A stretch of DNA of 64,000 bases from Enterococcus sp. RIT-PI-f (GTDB lineage: Bacteria; Bacillota; Bacilli; Lactobacillales; Enterococcaceae): positions 62,001 to 126,000 of the forward strand of contig NZ_LHOX01000003.1 in the NCBI RefSeq assembly GCF_001297065.1, in the 5' to 3' direction. Position numbers and translations under genes: made by a program. The notes beneath the pieces are model-generated. The model was not told the origin of the DNA. It worked only from the letters and a program-made list of their open reading frames with translations, and ran no database searches. Position 1 is the first letter of the stretch. Every line of letters begins with the position of its first letter. Shown here one piece after another: positions 1 through 9,289 of the stretch.

Positions 1-608
1 CTTAACATCGCTACTTTAGGATCGATTTCAAATAATTCAGCAGTTTTTGCAGAATCAACAGCAATCTCAGCTAATTCTTGTGCGGTTGGGTTAACATTGA
101 TCGCACAATCTGAGAACAAATATTTTTCTTGATCACGGCCACGGACCATTAAGAAAGCCCCACTCGTACGGCTGACACCAGGTTTGGTTTTGATGATCTG
201 CAAGGCAGGGCGAACAGTATCCCCTGTTGAATGGATTGCACCAGATACCATCCCATCAGTGATGCCCATGTAAGTAAGCATGGTGCCGAAATAGTTGACA
301 TCTGTCAAAATTTCTTCAGCTTGTTCTTTGGTTACTTTGCCATTACGCCGAGCAACGAAAGCTTCCACCATTTCATCCCAACGATCATAAGAAGCTGGAT
401 CAACGATTTCAAAGTTGGCGATGTTGATACCGCGCGCTTCAGCAGCTTTTTCAATTTCTTCAGGATTGCCGACCAAAACAGGTTCGATCAATTCTTCTGA
501 ACGTAAACGGCTGGCAGCACCTAAGATACGAGGATCAGTTGCTTCAGGGAAAACGATTTTGATATGACGACGCACGATTTTAAATTTTAAGCTTTCGAAT
601 AATTCCAC
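1..608 (-). CDS. pta: Phosphate acetyltransferase, N-terminal part (cut by window edge)
   Basis: Reversibly converts acetyl-CoA and phosphate to acetyl phosphate and CoA in the cytoplasm, feeding ATP formation through acetate kinase. The visible 202 residues start MELFESLKFKIVRR and include the segments FPEATDPRILGA and VSGAIHSTGDTVRPALQ, typical of the PTA_PTB domain; the full protein is normally about 325-330 residues, so the C-terminal third lies outside the window. The start is GTG at 608, chosen because GGAGG sits nine bases upstream and the Pta N-terminus begins exactly there. The gene is transcribed away from ung, which lies upstream in the same direction with about 150 bases between. 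An AAGCGCTT core at 708-721 is a weak cre-like match, notable because pta is CcpA-activated in Bacillus subtilis. Confidence 0.95.
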   Translation of the reverse strand, partial: MELFESLKFKIVRRHIKIVFPEATDPRILGAASRLRSEELIEPVLVGNPEEIEKAAEARGINIANFEIVDPASYDRWDEMVEAFVARRNGKVTKEQAEEILTDVNYFGTMLTYMGITDGMVSGAIHSTGDTVRPALQIIKTKPGVSRTSGAFLMVRGRDQEKYLFSDCAINVNPTAQELAEIAVDSAKTAELFEIDPKVAML

Positions 609-760
609 GGATAATGACCTCCAGTTTTTTTATACCCTTACATTGTACAATAGAAGTGAAAAAAAGAACAGATAAAAATGCTGTACTAGTCAAAGTTTTC
701 GACTTTCGTTAAGCGCTTCACAATCCTCTGATACATATCCAGCAAAACAGGCCTTCTCAC

Positions 761-1438
761 TTATTTATCATGACTAGTCCACGCAATAGGGGTTTCTCCG
801 AGATCCCGCAATGCCGCATTGATCGTTGAAAAAGGCTTAGAGCCAAAAAAACCGCGATACGCAGATAAGGGACTCGGATGTGGTGCTGTCAATACAATAT
901 GTTTGTCTGTATCAAGCAGGTGGATTTTCTTTTGTGCCGGTTTGCCCCATAAAACAAAGATCACCGGTTGCGCTCTTTGATTTAACGTCTCAATGATCGT
1001 GTCAGTCAACTTCTCCCATCCGCGGCCATGATGACTATTTGCCTCACCTGCGCGTACAGTCAGTACGGTATTCAGTAAAAAGACTCCCTGCTTAGCCCAA
1101 GGGACCAAATAGCCATCGATTGGTGGTGTAACCTTCAGATCATCTGCTAATTCTTGATATATATTGCGCAACGATGGTGGTAATTTCACCCCAGGCTGCA
1201 CCGAAAATGCAAGTCCATGGGCTTGATTTGGGCCATGGTATGGGTCTTGCCCTAGTATCACGACTTTTACTTGTTCAAACGGCGTGTATTGCAACGCTGC
1301 AAAGATTTGATCTCTGGGCGGATACACCGTATGTGTCTCGTACTCGTTGTCTAAAAACTGCTGTAGTTCTTGATAATATGGCTGTGCGAAACTCGCCGCC
1401 AATCGTTCTTGCCAGTCTTGGGGTAATGATTGATTCAT
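761..1438 (-). CDS. ung: Uracil-DNA glycosylase, family 1
   Basis: Excises uracil from DNA as the first step of base excision repair. The 225-residue length is normal for family 1. The water-activating motif GQDPYHG is at residues 63-69 (catalytic Asp65) and the DNA-intercalation loop HPSPLS at 187-192. A strict CDS from MNQSLPQDW fits the family N-terminus. It is monocistronic in appearance and lies upstream of pta on the same strand; I see no clear terminator in the gap between them, so some read-through is possible. Confidence 0.97.
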   Translation of the reverse strand: MNQSLPQDWQERLAASFAQPYYQELQQFLDNEYETHTVYPPRDQIFAALQYTPFEQVKVVILGQDPYHGPNQAHGLAFSVQPGVKLPPSLRNIYQELADDLKVTPPIDGYLVPWAKQGVFLLNTVLTVRAGEANSHHGRGWEKLTDTIIETLNQRAQPVIFVLWGKPAQKKIHLLDTDKHIVLTAPHPSPLSAYRGFFGSKPFSTINAALRDLGETPIAWTSHDK

Positions 1439-1567
1439 ACTGCGCCTCCCTTTTTGTTCATCATATCAAACCGATAGAAGATGACGCAAGATTTACTCAT
1501 AGACAAAAAATTCCACCCCATTTTGTGGTACACTAGTTAGTAGAAACAATCAGAAAGGACGCTGAAC

Positions 1568-2437
1568 ATGATAAAATTAATTGCATCTGATATGGATGGA
1601 ACTTTATTGAATGCCAGTATGCAAATTTCAGAAGAAAACATTCAAGCGATCAAATATGCCCAATCAAAAGGCATCGAGTTCATGGTTGCAACTGGCCGTA
1701 ACCGCAAAGAGGCGTTGCCCCCTTTAGAAGAAGCTGGTTTAGATTGCGCGATGATCAATTTGAACGGTGCACAAGTCTTTGATTCAAGTGGTACCTCATT
1801 GTTTACGGTGCCGATCGATCGCGAAAAAACCCGCTCTATCATTGATCTTTTGAAAGAACAAAATATCTACTTTGAAATCTCAACCAGCAATGGGATCTAT
1901 TCAGAAAGCCAAACACGACGGATCGAAAATTTTGCGATCCATACAGCGGAGGCGATGCCCCATTTGACCCACAAAATGGCGATTGCGATGACTGCCGCTC
2001 GGTTAGAATTTTTGCCGATCAATTATGTCACTGATTTTTCCGAACTATTTTTGCTGGAAGAATTAGAATTCTTGAAAATCATTTGTTTCCATCCTGACGG
2101 CGACAGCGTCTTGGCGCCGATCACACAAGTCATTGATGGCTATGGTGACTTAGTGGTCACCTCTTCTGGTCAAAACAATATTGAGATCAATCATCGCAAT
2201 GCCCAAAAAGGAATTGCTGTGGCACATGTCGCCAAAGATCGCGGCATCGATTTATCTGAAGTGTTAACGATTGGCGATAATTTAAATGATCTGAGCATGC
2301 TGCAAGTTGCAGGTGTGAGTTTTGCTATGGGAAATGGTGAACTGGAAGTCAAAGAGACCGCGAAATATTTGACCAGTACCAACATCGAGTCCGGCGTTGG
2401 GAAAGCGATCATGCGTGCAATCGAGGAAAACTTATAA
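1568..2437 (+). CDS. Cof-type HAD-IIB sugar-phosphate phosphatase
   Basis: Cytoplasmic phosphatase of the HAD superfamily, subclass IIB. Members typically dephosphorylate sugar phosphates, flavin or nucleotide intermediates; the substrate here cannot be read from sequence. Motif I DMDGTLLN is at residues 8-15, with nucleophile Asp8 and acid/base Asp10. Motif IV GDNLND is at 236-241, and the alpha/beta cap lies between them. The length of 289 aa is normal. AGAAAGGA upstream of the ATG supports the start. The LURP-one gene follows 39 bases downstream with its own strong ribosome site, so the two probably form a short operon. Confidence 0.9.
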   Translation: MIKLIASDMDGTLLNASMQISEENIQAIKYAQSKGIEFMVATGRNRKEALPPLEEAGLDCAMINLNGAQVFDSSGTSLFTVPIDREKTRSIIDLLKEQNIYFEISTSNGIYSESQTRRIENFAIHTAEAMPHLTHKMAIAMTAARLEFLPINYVTDFSELFLLEELEFLKIICFHPDGDSVLAPITQVIDGYGDLVVTSSGQNNIEINHRNAQKGIAVAHVAKDRGIDLSEVLTIGDNLNDLSMLQVAGVSFAMGNGELEVKETAKYLTSTNIESGVGKAIMRAIEENL

Positions 2438-2476
2438 TCACATACTGCTTTTTGGGATACAAAAGGAGGCGGAAGG

Positions 2477-2998
2477 ATGTCAGAATTTTTTATTCAAGAC
2501 AGACAACTGAGTAAAATCACGCGAACTATCGTCAAAGACGAAAAGGGCAAATCGCTGTTTTTGATGGTTGGCCGCTGGGGAACCAAAGGGGATGCCTTAT
2601 CCCTCTATTGTTTGAATGGCGAGTTGTTAGCCAGTATCAAGCAAATCAGTTTTACCTTTGGCACCCGCTTTGAAATCTACAAAGACTTTGAAAAAGTCGG
2701 TACGCTGCAGAAAATTTTTAATTGGCCTGGGGACTTTTACTATATCCAGCAATTACATTGGGCTGTCCATGGCGATATTTACAATCATCGTTATGGCATC
2801 CATCATTTCAATCGTAAAATCATGGAGATGGATAAAGCCACTTTGTTGACGGGGGATTACTATGTCCTAAATGTAACGGATGACCAGGATGCGCCAGTTT
2901 GTATTTGCATTGCCGCAGTCATGGACTATTGGTTGTATAATCGCCCAAAAAAAGCCGATCATCCTTTGGAATTACGGCTTCACAACGAAACCAGCTGA
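2477..2998 (+). CDS. LURP-one-related (YxjI family) protein
   Basis: A 173-residue protein with the tubby-like LURP-one fold: repeated short beta segments and the central pattern KDEKGKSLFLMVGRWG, then IYKDFEKVGTLQKI. Members are cytosolic or membrane-associated and of unknown biochemical role; B. subtilis YxjI is the usual reference. The start is supported by AAAGGAGG eight bases or so before the ATG. It follows the HAD phosphatase gene closely and is followed at once by the convergent GNAT gene, with only four bases between the two stop codons. I assign family only, not function. Confidence 0.8.
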   Translation: MSEFFIQDRQLSKITRTIVKDEKGKSLFLMVGRWGTKGDALSLYCLNGELLASIKQISFTFGTRFEIYKDFEKVGTLQKIFNWPGDFYYIQQLHWAVHGDIYNHRYGIHHFNRKIMEMDKATLLTGDYYVLNVTDDQDAPVCICIAAVMDYWLYNRPKKADHPLELRLHNETS

Positions 2999-3002
2999 TT
3001 GC

Positions 3003-3569
3003 TCAGCTGGTTTTCTTTTGCATATGATCATACAGGTGTCCGCTGATTTCCCGTTCCGCCACAACTTCAAATCCATGTTTCTCATACAGTCTTTTGGCAT
3101 TCGGGTTGGCGCGATCCACACTCAATCCAATCACATCGTAGCCATCGCGATGGGCAATCTTTGGCAGCGCCTCTAATAGCGCAGATCCGACACCATGTCC
3201 ACGAAACGCTTCTGCAACACATATGGTATCTAAATACCATTCATTCGGCATCGTTTCTTCATCAATAAATAACTTCATGTCTTTACTCAATCCATATTGT
3301 TCTAATACACGGTCCAACGGCTGATCGATCGTTGCTTCTTCTTTATCTGGATAGCCAAATGCAACACCTGCTACGGTGCCATCGATTTCGTTGACCAATG
3401 CTCTCGTATACCCATAACGGTAACTCGGTTCCAACATAGCATCTGCCAATATCTCTAGCGTCTTTGCTTCACCGATTTCTTTGACAAAAGGCAACTCCAT
3501 ATCCTTTAAAATCACTAAGACCAACTCAGCCATTGCGAAGCGATCTTCTTTTTTTGCAAATCTTATCAC
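3003..3569 (-). CDS. GNAT family N-acetyltransferase
   Basis: Acetyl-CoA-dependent acyltransferase of unknown substrate. The pyrophosphate-binding motif A is visible as VAEAFRGHGVGSALLEAL (about residues 117-134), followed by LSVDRANPNAKRLYEKHGF, which is typical of motif B. The protein has 188 residues, a single GNAT domain and a somewhat long N-terminal half. The start is GTG at 3569 behind GGAGGAATAATC. It is transcribed convergently to the LURP-one gene and toward it, without a visible terminator in the four-base gap. Confidence 0.88.
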   Translation of the reverse strand: MIRFAKKEDRFAMAELVLVILKDMELPFVKEIGEAKTLEILADAMLEPSYRYGYTRALVNEIDGTVAGVAFGYPDKEEATIDQPLDRVLEQYGLSKDMKLFIDEETMPNEWYLDTICVAEAFRGHGVGSALLEALPKIAHRDGYDVIGLSVDRANPNAKRLYEKHGFEVVAEREISGHLYDHMQKKTS

Positions 3570-3666
3570 GATTATTCCTCCTAGCTACTCTTTTAGCATA
3601 ACAACTTTCAGTATAAAAACCAAGCTTTTTTCAACACCACGCAGACCTGTCCCGATAGACGATCGT

Positions 3667-4044
3667 TTATTCATGCAATTCAAGCGGCAATCCATCGGGG
3701 TCTTGAAAGAAAGTCATTTTCTTATGCGTAAACGTATCAAAACGTATCGGTTCACAATCAATCCCTTTCGCTGCCAAAGCGGCCACCACTTCTTCAATGT
3801 GTGTCACATGGAAAGCCAAATGGCGCAAACCCGCAGCTTCAGGGAAACTTGGTCTTGTTGGTGCATTTTGGTTGATAAACAATTCAATCTCTGAGGAACC
3901 AAAACGAAGATCGATTTTGATATCTCCTTTATCCGCCCGGTGGTGTTCTCTAATCACCTCAAACCCCAGTTTATCTACATAAAACTCCTTGGCTTCTTGA
4001 TAGTCTCTGGCAATGATGGCGATATGGTGCATCTGATCAAACAT
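3667..4044 (-). CDS. VOC (glyoxalase/dioxygenase-like) family protein
   Basis: A 125-residue single VOC module pair (beta-alpha-beta-beta-beta twice). It begins MHHIAIIARDYQEAKEFYVDKLGF and ends in the second metal-site strand FFQDPDGLPLELHE. His6 or His7 of the N-terminal strand, the His of HLAFHV and the C-terminal ELHE glutamate are the expected metal ligands, as in the YaeR/SMU1112c type. Substrate unknown; lactoylglutathione lyase is possible but not demonstrated. The start has GAGGAGAG upstream. Monocistronic between GNAT and the divergent nrdI-like gene. Confidence 0.85.
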   Translation of the reverse strand: MFDQMHHIAIIARDYQEAKEFYVDKLGFEVIREHHRADKGDIKIDLRFGSSEIELFINQNAPTRPSFPEAAGLRHLAFHVTHIEEVVAALAAKGIDCEPIRFDTFTHKKMTFFQDPDGLPLELHE

Positions 4045-4172
4045 AGACTCTCTCCTCTCATTTCTCTATCAGTGTATCCTCTGTCCCTGTTTTTTGCTAG
4101 GAAAATCCACGCAAATTTTTCCCTTTTTGCGTCTGTGTTTCTGGTATACTTGTGATGGGAAGGTGATCATCA

Positions 4173-4628
4173 ATGAATTTATTATTTATATCAATCTCTG
4201 GAAATACCCGCGCGTTTGTTCAACGATTGCAGGCATACGCGGCAGAACAAACTGTTGAAGCAGATTGGACCATCAAAGAGATCCATGACAACAGCGCCTT
4301 GACAGAAGAAACAGAACCCTTCGTTGCCTTTGTACCGACATATTTAGAAGGCGGGAATGGCGTTGATAATGGCGATCAAGAAATTTTGACTGAAACACTG
4401 CGGGAATATATCGATTTCGGTGACAATGCCCAACATTGTTTGGGTGTCATCGGCAGTGGCAACAAAAATTTCAACTATCAGTATTGTCTGACTGCCAAAC
4501 AATATGCAACGCAATTTGCCGTTCCTTTTTTGGCTGACTTCGAATTAAGAGGAACAAACCAAGATATTGAACGAATCTATCATATCTTGAAAGAAATCGA
4601 ACCACACCCAACGGAAGCGATCAAGTAG
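4173..4628 (+). CDS. nrdI: NrdI-type flavodoxin (class Ib ribonucleotide reductase activator)
   Basis: Small flavoprotein that, in class Ib ribonucleotide reductases, supplies oxidant for assembly of the Mn(III)2-tyrosyl radical in NrdF. The 151-residue protein starts with the FMN-phosphate loop ISGNTRAF at about residues 7-14, then shows the insertion loop GGNGVDNGD and the late FMN contact VIGSGNKNFN typical of NrdI. There is no nrdH, nrdE or nrdF beside it, so here it is a stand-alone copy. It is followed after 29 bases by the MutS-like gene. Recognition of the family is firm; in vivo partnership is inferred. Confidence 0.85.
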   Translation: MNLLFISISGNTRAFVQRLQAYAAEQTVEADWTIKEIHDNSALTEETEPFVAFVPTYLEGGNGVDNGDQEILTETLREYIDFGDNAQHCLGVIGSGNKNFNYQYCLTAKQYATQFAVPFLADFELRGTNQDIERIYHILKEIEPHPTEAIK

Positions 4629-4657
4629 ACTGAACAGCAAAGGATTGGAGAAAACGC

Positions 4658-6307
4658 ATGACCCCACAATTCACAGTATTGGTACTCATCCTCGCCGTGG
4701 TCGCGGCGCTCATCGCATTAGACATTTGGAATCGAATCAAGCTGCGCCGCTATGTCCAACGTTCTTGGGGCAAGATCCCCCACCAACCGCGGTTTGACAA
4801 AGAGGATAGTTTGAAGAAAGCTTGGCAGATCGAAAAAAACTTTCAGCAATTCGATAGCGAAATCGATGATATCACATGGTATGACCTTGATGGGTTTCAT
4901 TTATTTGAAGCCATCAATCTGACCTACTCAAGTGTCGGATCAGAAGCACTCTATCAGCAATTGCGCAATTATCAATTCAAAGAAGATAGCCAATTACAAG
5001 AGCTGATTGCTTTTTTTGCGCAAAACCATTCTGCCAGAGAACAGGCGCAGTATACCTTTGCCCGTTTAGGCAAGCAAGATCATAATTTTTCGAAATCCTA
5101 CTTGGCGCAAGAAGCTGCGCCGTCGATTGGTTCCTTGCCTTTATTTATCTGTTTAGGCCTGTTGCCGCTCATTGGGCTGCTTTTGTTTGCGATTGGGATT
5201 CCTGTGGGCTTGATCTTGACAATAGGTGGTATCTTGTTCAATACGATCTATTATTCAATCAAAAAAGCCCGCTTAGAAACAGAACTAAACAGTATGCGTT
5301 ACTTGGTACAAACGATTGCTAGCGGCAATCAAATCGCTAAAATCGCTACACCACTGCAACAAGAAATCAAAGACGCACTGAAACCGTTAAAGAATATTCC
5401 ACGTTTTGGGCTGTCCTTCCGCGCCAAAAATGGCAGTGACGGCGATATGTTATTTGAATACATCAATATTTTCTTTATGTTGCCTTTCATTTCCTACCAA
5501 TCGGTGACTAGCACTTTAGCCAAGCACCACGACGATGCCATTCGGCTCTGGGATCTCTTAGGAAAGTTAGAAGTCGCAGCGGCGATCTTGAATTTCCGAA
5601 CGTATATGCCAATCACCTGCATCCCTGATTTCCAAGAGGGACCTGTTGTATCAAGCGGTTCTTATCATCCATTACTGAAAGAAGCCGTCATGAATGATGT
5701 CGACTGGGGGCACAATACCCTTGTGACTGGCGCCAACGCTTCCGGCAAATCGACCTATGTCAAAAGTATTGCCATCAATTGTTGGCTTTCACAAACGATT
5801 TATACAGCGGTAGCAGAAACCTTCACTTTGGCACCAGGACATGTCATTACTTCAATGGCTGTCGAAGATGATCTGTTTGAAGGAGATAGTTATTTTGTCG
5901 CTGAGATCAAATCGATCAAACGCCTGCTGGATCAAGTAGCTACCAAAGAACGGTGTTACTGCTTTATTGATGAGATTTTGAAAGGAACCAACACAGTTGA
6001 GCGAATTGCCGCTTCTTCCAGTATCATCCACTGGCTCAGCGGCTATCCAAGTCTTGCCTTTGTCGCGACCCACGATATCGAACTGACTGAGATACTCAAA
6101 CAGGATTGCCGCAACATTCACTTTTCTGAACAAGTCACAGCTGATGATGGTATTTCATTCGACTATAAAGTCAAGACTGGCGCTGCCAAAAGCCGCAATG
6201 CCATCGCACTGCTTGGTGTACTGGGCTATCCGCAAACCATCGTTGATCACGCCAATCATGCTGCAGCGATCTTTGATGATACCAGAACCTGGTCTGATCT
6301 ATCATGA
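4658..6307 (+). CDS. Membrane-anchored MutS-family ATPase
   Basis: A 549-residue MutS-related protein. One N-terminal membrane helix spans about residues 5-24 and a further hydrophobic pair about 157-200. The C-terminal half is a MutS domain V ATPase: Walker A GANASGKST near residue 358, the Walker B line CYCFIDEILKGTNTVERIAAS near 434, and the THDIEL switch near 472. It lacks the mismatch-recognition and connector domains of MutS and the Smr nuclease of MutS2. Its membrane segments make a role in canonical mismatch repair unlikely; function is unknown. It lies 29 bases after nrdI and ends at a strong shared terminator. Confidence 0.85.
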   Translation: MTPQFTVLVLILAVVAALIALDIWNRIKLRRYVQRSWGKIPHQPRFDKEDSLKKAWQIEKNFQQFDSEIDDITWYDLDGFHLFEAINLTYSSVGSEALYQQLRNYQFKEDSQLQELIAFFAQNHSAREQAQYTFARLGKQDHNFSKSYLAQEAAPSIGSLPLFICLGLLPLIGLLLFAIGIPVGLILTIGGILFNTIYYSIKKARLETELNSMRYLVQTIASGNQIAKIATPLQQEIKDALKPLKNIPRFGLSFRAKNGSDGDMLFEYINIFFMLPFISYQSVTSTLAKHHDDAIRLWDLLGKLEVAAAILNFRTYMPITCIPDFQEGPVVSSGSYHPLLKEAVMNDVDWGHNTLVTGANASGKSTYVKSIAINCWLSQTIYTAVAETFTLAPGHVITSMAVEDDLFEGDSYFVAEIKSIKRLLDQVATKERCYCFIDEILKGTNTVERIAASSSIIHWLSGYPSLAFVATHDIELTEILKQDCRNIHFSEQVTADDGISFDYKVKTGAAKSRNAIALLGVLGYPQTIVDHANHAAAIFDDTRTWSDLS

Positions 6308-6312
6308 ACAAA

Positions 6313-6354
6313 AAGAATCACTTCACTGCATCGCAGCTGAAGTGATTCTTTTTT
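6313..6354. terminator. Bidirectional rho-independent terminator
   Basis: Arms AAGAATCACTTCA (6313-6325) and TGAAGTGATTCTT (6338-6350) form a perfect 13-bp stem with T-rich flanks on both strands. It serves the MutS-like gene on + and the LTA-synthase-family gene on -. Confidence 0.9.
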
Positions 6355-8176
6355 ATTCTCCGAATAAATCGGTCGCTAAACTATACTGCTCTCCTTGCAA
6401 AACATCATACTGAATCATTTGATAGGCATCATAAACCTCTTGGGTTTCTTTATTCAAGGACAATTGGGTTTGCCATTGTCCGCCGATATAATATTGACCC
6501 GTTTCAAAAGCCGGCAATTCCTCTTGCAAGGTCAACAACATTTCATAAAAGCCATTGGTCGGCTGTTGACTTTCTTCCAACAGCGTTGGTGCAAAGTAAA
6601 ACGGACTCGTGACTGCAACATCTTGTTGTTGGAAATCTCCATCAGAATCAACCATCAGAAACTGCGTTTCATGCAATGTGGCGGTATCATTTTGATCTTT
6701 GATCGCATCTGAATAGATCCCAGGTAAATGATCTCCCCAGAAGACAACCAATGTGCGCCGGTTCAAGGTAGACAATTCAGAGATAAATTCTTTCAATGCT
6801 GTACTGCTGTAAGACACATCTTGCAAATAATTCTCCAATGAATCCATGTTCCCGTCACCTGCAGCTTGATAATCCAATGTATCATATTTGCCCACATAAG
6901 GCATATGGGTCTGCATCGTCACCAAATGAACGAATTGTGGTTGTGCTTCGTCTGAAAGAACAGACATGACTTCTTTATAAGCTGACGCGTCCGATATATA
7001 GGGATTGTTTTCAATTTTGTCCGTATAGGTTATGGTATCTTGATCCAAAAACGAATCAAAGCCCATCACGTCATAAACATCTTTGCGCTTATACATCGAT
7101 GTATCATAAGGATGAATGGCTGTAGCCCCATATCCATCTTGCTTAAGAAATGACACCAAAGAAGGCAATTGTGTCAATTTCGGTACCAGCATTGTATACG
7201 GCGTCGTCATTTGCGGGTTCATCAACCCCATCGAAAAACTAGTCAATGCTTCAAACTCGATATTGGCTGTCCCACCGCCATAGTTTTGTGACAGCATCTT
7301 GCCGCTGATCGTTTGATCTGCTACTTGATAATAATCTTCCAAAGGATCTCCCGTAATCGTAATGCCCTTTAAATGACTCGGATCAGAAAAACTTTCACTC
7401 ATCACATAGACGATATTGGGCGCTTCACTGTCCCGCGTCTTATTGGTATCAGCCGCTAATGCACTATACTTTGCAGCAATCTCCTCAACAGCTTCTTTGC
7501 TGTACCCTGCTGGTTTCTCCATCGCATCCACCCGCAAATTATACAAAAAACCGCCAATAAAACCTGTATTGTAATAATTCATTTTTTGCGAATAAGGAAT
7601 CCAAAGGGCTGTTCGATTATAGGCTTTACGCAACAGATTCGCACTATCGTTGAAATGCGAAACATAGACCAGCCCTAGAGAACATAGAATCAGCACTGCC
7701 CCTCGGAAAATCTGCTGTCTACGCTTCAACTTGCGGCTGCGATAGATACTCCAGCCCACAGCCACGATAGCTGCAATGGCTAATAGCAGCGCCAACAAGA
7801 ATGCCCCATTGCCGATCATGGTTCGCAGCAGCGTAAATTGCGTCACCATTTTGAGGTCATCTGGATAAATCGGCTCTTGCCGATAGGACATCTTCATATA
7901 ATTGGCATAGCCTAAAATACCGATCCCGACACTATAGAACACCCCGCCTATGCGCAAGGATCCTGCGATACTCGCAAAAAATCCATAGACAAGTGCAAGA
8001 ACCAAGCAAGCCAAAAAGAATTTCTCCGTATGCCATGAAAAGGCAAATTTAAGAGCCAGACTTATCGATAGATTATTTTGACACCATTGTAAAAAAAGAT
8101 TGCTGAAAATGATCAAGCCAATCACAGCCATCACTTTTAAAGCGATTTTCCCATATTGAGGGAGTTTTTGTTTCAT
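6353..8176 (-). CDS. LTA synthase family membrane sulfatase-fold transferase
   Basis: Polytopic enzyme that, in characterised relatives, moves glycerol phosphate from phosphatidylglycerol onto lipoteichoic acid or primes that chain outside the membrane. Five hydrophobic helices fill residues 10 to about 180. The extracellular sulfatase-type domain starts near residue 250: metal-ligand Glu in YVMSESFSDP, the expected catalytic Thr near 302 in GGGTANIEFE, and later FWGDHLPG, a conserved metal-binding motif. The length of 607 aa is in the family range. It may be an LtaS paralogue or primase rather than the main synthase. Its own promoter lies at 8223-8251 and a shared terminator at the 3' end. 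Confidence 0.88.
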   Translation of the reverse strand: MKQKLPQYGKIALKVMAVIGLIIFSNLFLQWCQNNLSISLALKFAFSWHTEKFFLACLVLALVYGFFASIAGSLRIGGVFYSVGIGILGYANYMKMSYRQEPIYPDDLKMVTQFTLLRTMIGNGAFLLALLLAIAAIVAVGWSIYRSRKLKRRQQIFRGAVLILCSLGLVYVSHFNDSANLLRKAYNRTALWIPYSQKMNYYNTGFIGGFLYNLRVDAMEKPAGYSKEAVEEIAAKYSALAADTNKTRDSEAPNIVYVMSESFSDPSHLKGITITGDPLEDYYQVADQTISGKMLSQNYGGGTANIEFEALTSFSMGLMNPQMTTPYTMLVPKLTQLPSLVSFLKQDGYGATAIHPYDTSMYKRKDVYDVMGFDSFLDQDTITYTDKIENNPYISDASAYKEVMSVLSDEAQPQFVHLVTMQTHMPYVGKYDTLDYQAAGDGNMDSLENYLQDVSYSSTALKEFISELSTLNRRTLVVFWGDHLPGIYSDAIKDQNDTATLHETQFLMVDSDGDFQQQDVAVTSPFYFAPTLLEESQQPTNGFYEMLLTLQEELPAFETGQYYIGGQWQTQLSLNKETQEVYDAYQMIQYDVLQGEQYSLATDLFGE

Positions 8177-8222
8177 TCAGACTGTTCCTCCTTGTACCCT
8201 GACCATTTTTAGTCCCCTCCGT

Positions 8223-8251
8223 ATTTTATGCTTTCACGGAAACAATGTAAA
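8223..8251 (-). promoter_or_regulatory. Promoter of the LTA synthase family gene
   Basis: On the - strand, a TTTACA -35 box (8246-8251), a 17-bp spacer and a TAAAAT -10 box (8223-8228) lie about 45 bases before the ATG. This is a good SigA-type match with correct spacing. Confidence 0.6.
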
Positions 8252-8299
8252 GTCGTTGTAGTTAGCAAGGTCTCCTGACAACATGCACGGATATGCAAA

Positions 8300-8378
8300 A
8301 AAATCCTCGGCCCAAAAAAGAGTCGCTAGGCGCGTTGACACCCAATTTCCCCCGCGACTCCTTTTTCTCCAAGGATCT
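8300..8378. terminator. Terminator downstream of nadE
   Basis: A long, mostly paired palindrome. The core arms GAGTCGC (8320-8326) and GCGACTC (8354-8360) have A-tracts on the left and T-tracts on the right, and outer imperfect arms extend to about 8300 and 8378. It should end nadE transcripts on the - strand. Confidence 0.75.
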
Positions 8379-8400
8379 TATCTGGATTTAGCAGATTGGT

Positions 8401-9225
8401 TTATTTCCAAAAATCGTCAAAGATCGTCACAGGCAGATGACGTTTGTGCTGTGTTTTGTTCCACCAGTTTTCGATCGTTTGCTGTGCTTCACCAGTAACG
8501 GTTTTGCCTTCTAAATAATCATCGATATCATTGTAAGTGACACCTAATGCGGCTTCATCAGCAACCAATGGTTTACCATCTTCTAGATCGGCTGTTGGTA
8601 CTTTGGTATACAGCGCTTCTGGCGCACCCAAGTATTCCAGCAACTGGCGGCCTTGACGTTTATCCAATCGGAACAATGGCAAAATATCCGCACCGCCATC
8701 ACCATATTTTGTAAAGAAACCTGTAATATTTTCTGCCGCATGATCGGTACCGATCACTGCGCCAGCTTTTTCGCCAGCGATCGCATATTGTGTGATCATT
8801 CGTTGTCGGGCTTTGATATTGCCTTTGTTAAAGTCGGAAACCGCTAGACCTGCTTCTTCAACAGCTGCAACTTCGGCATCCACCGGACCTTTGATATTGA
8901 CCCGCAAAGAAATATCTGGCTGGATGAAATCCAAAGCGCGTTTGGCATCTGCTTCATCTGCTTGTTCGCCATAAGGCAAGCGTACAGCGATAAATTGGTA
9001 GTTAGGATTATTGGTTTCGCTGCGCATTTCCTCCATCGTCAATTGTGCGATCCGACCAGCCAATGAAGAATCTTGTCCGCCACTGATGCCTAAGACTAAG
9101 GTATGCAGGAATGGATTTTTTTGCAAATACGCTTTTAGAAAATCAATACTCTTACGTACTTCTTCTTTTGGATCGATTGTTGGCAATACACCTAATTCCT
9201 TGATAATTTCATTTTGCAATGTCAT
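8401..9225 (-). CDS. nadE: NH3-dependent NAD+ synthetase
   Basis: Final step of NAD synthesis: ATP-dependent amidation of nicotinate adenine dinucleotide using ammonia. The 274-residue protein is a stand-alone synthetase without a glutaminase domain. The PP-loop [10 protein letters not shown] lies at residues 45-54, the conserved [20 protein letters not shown] at about 159-178, and the KVPTADL segment near 208. GGGGG eight bases before the ATG supports the start. It is the second gene after pncB (64-base gap), so the pair salvages nicotinate to NAD, the intervening adenylyl transfer being made by NadD elsewhere. Confidence 0.97.
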   Translation of the reverse strand: MTLQNEIIKELGVLPTIDPKEEVRKSIDFLKAYLQKNPFLHTLVLGISGGQDSSLAGRIAQLTMEEMRSETNNPNYQFIAVRLPYGEQADEADAKRALDFIQPDISLRVNIKGPVDAEVAAVEEAGLAVSDFNKGNIKARQRMITQYAIAGEKAGAVIGTDHAAENITGFFTKYGDGGADILPLFRLDKRQGRQLLEYLGAPEALYTKVPTADLEDGKPLVADEAALGVTYNDIDDYLEGKTVTGEAQQTIENWWNKTQHKRHLPVTIFDDFWK

Positions 9226-9289
9226 AAAAAACGCCCCCTTGATTTTTTATTGTGCCACTCACTATACATGCAGATCAGTTATCTTGCAT

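Noticed and set aside
708-721. GTTAAGCGCTTCAC as a cre site upstream of pta
   Set aside because: Only the AAGCGCTT core fits; the outer TG and CA positions are wrong. Mentioned under pta as weak.
8283-8498. 71-codon + strand frame between the LTA synthase gene and nadE
   Set aside because: Runs through the terminator palindrome and into nadE antisense; no ribosome site.
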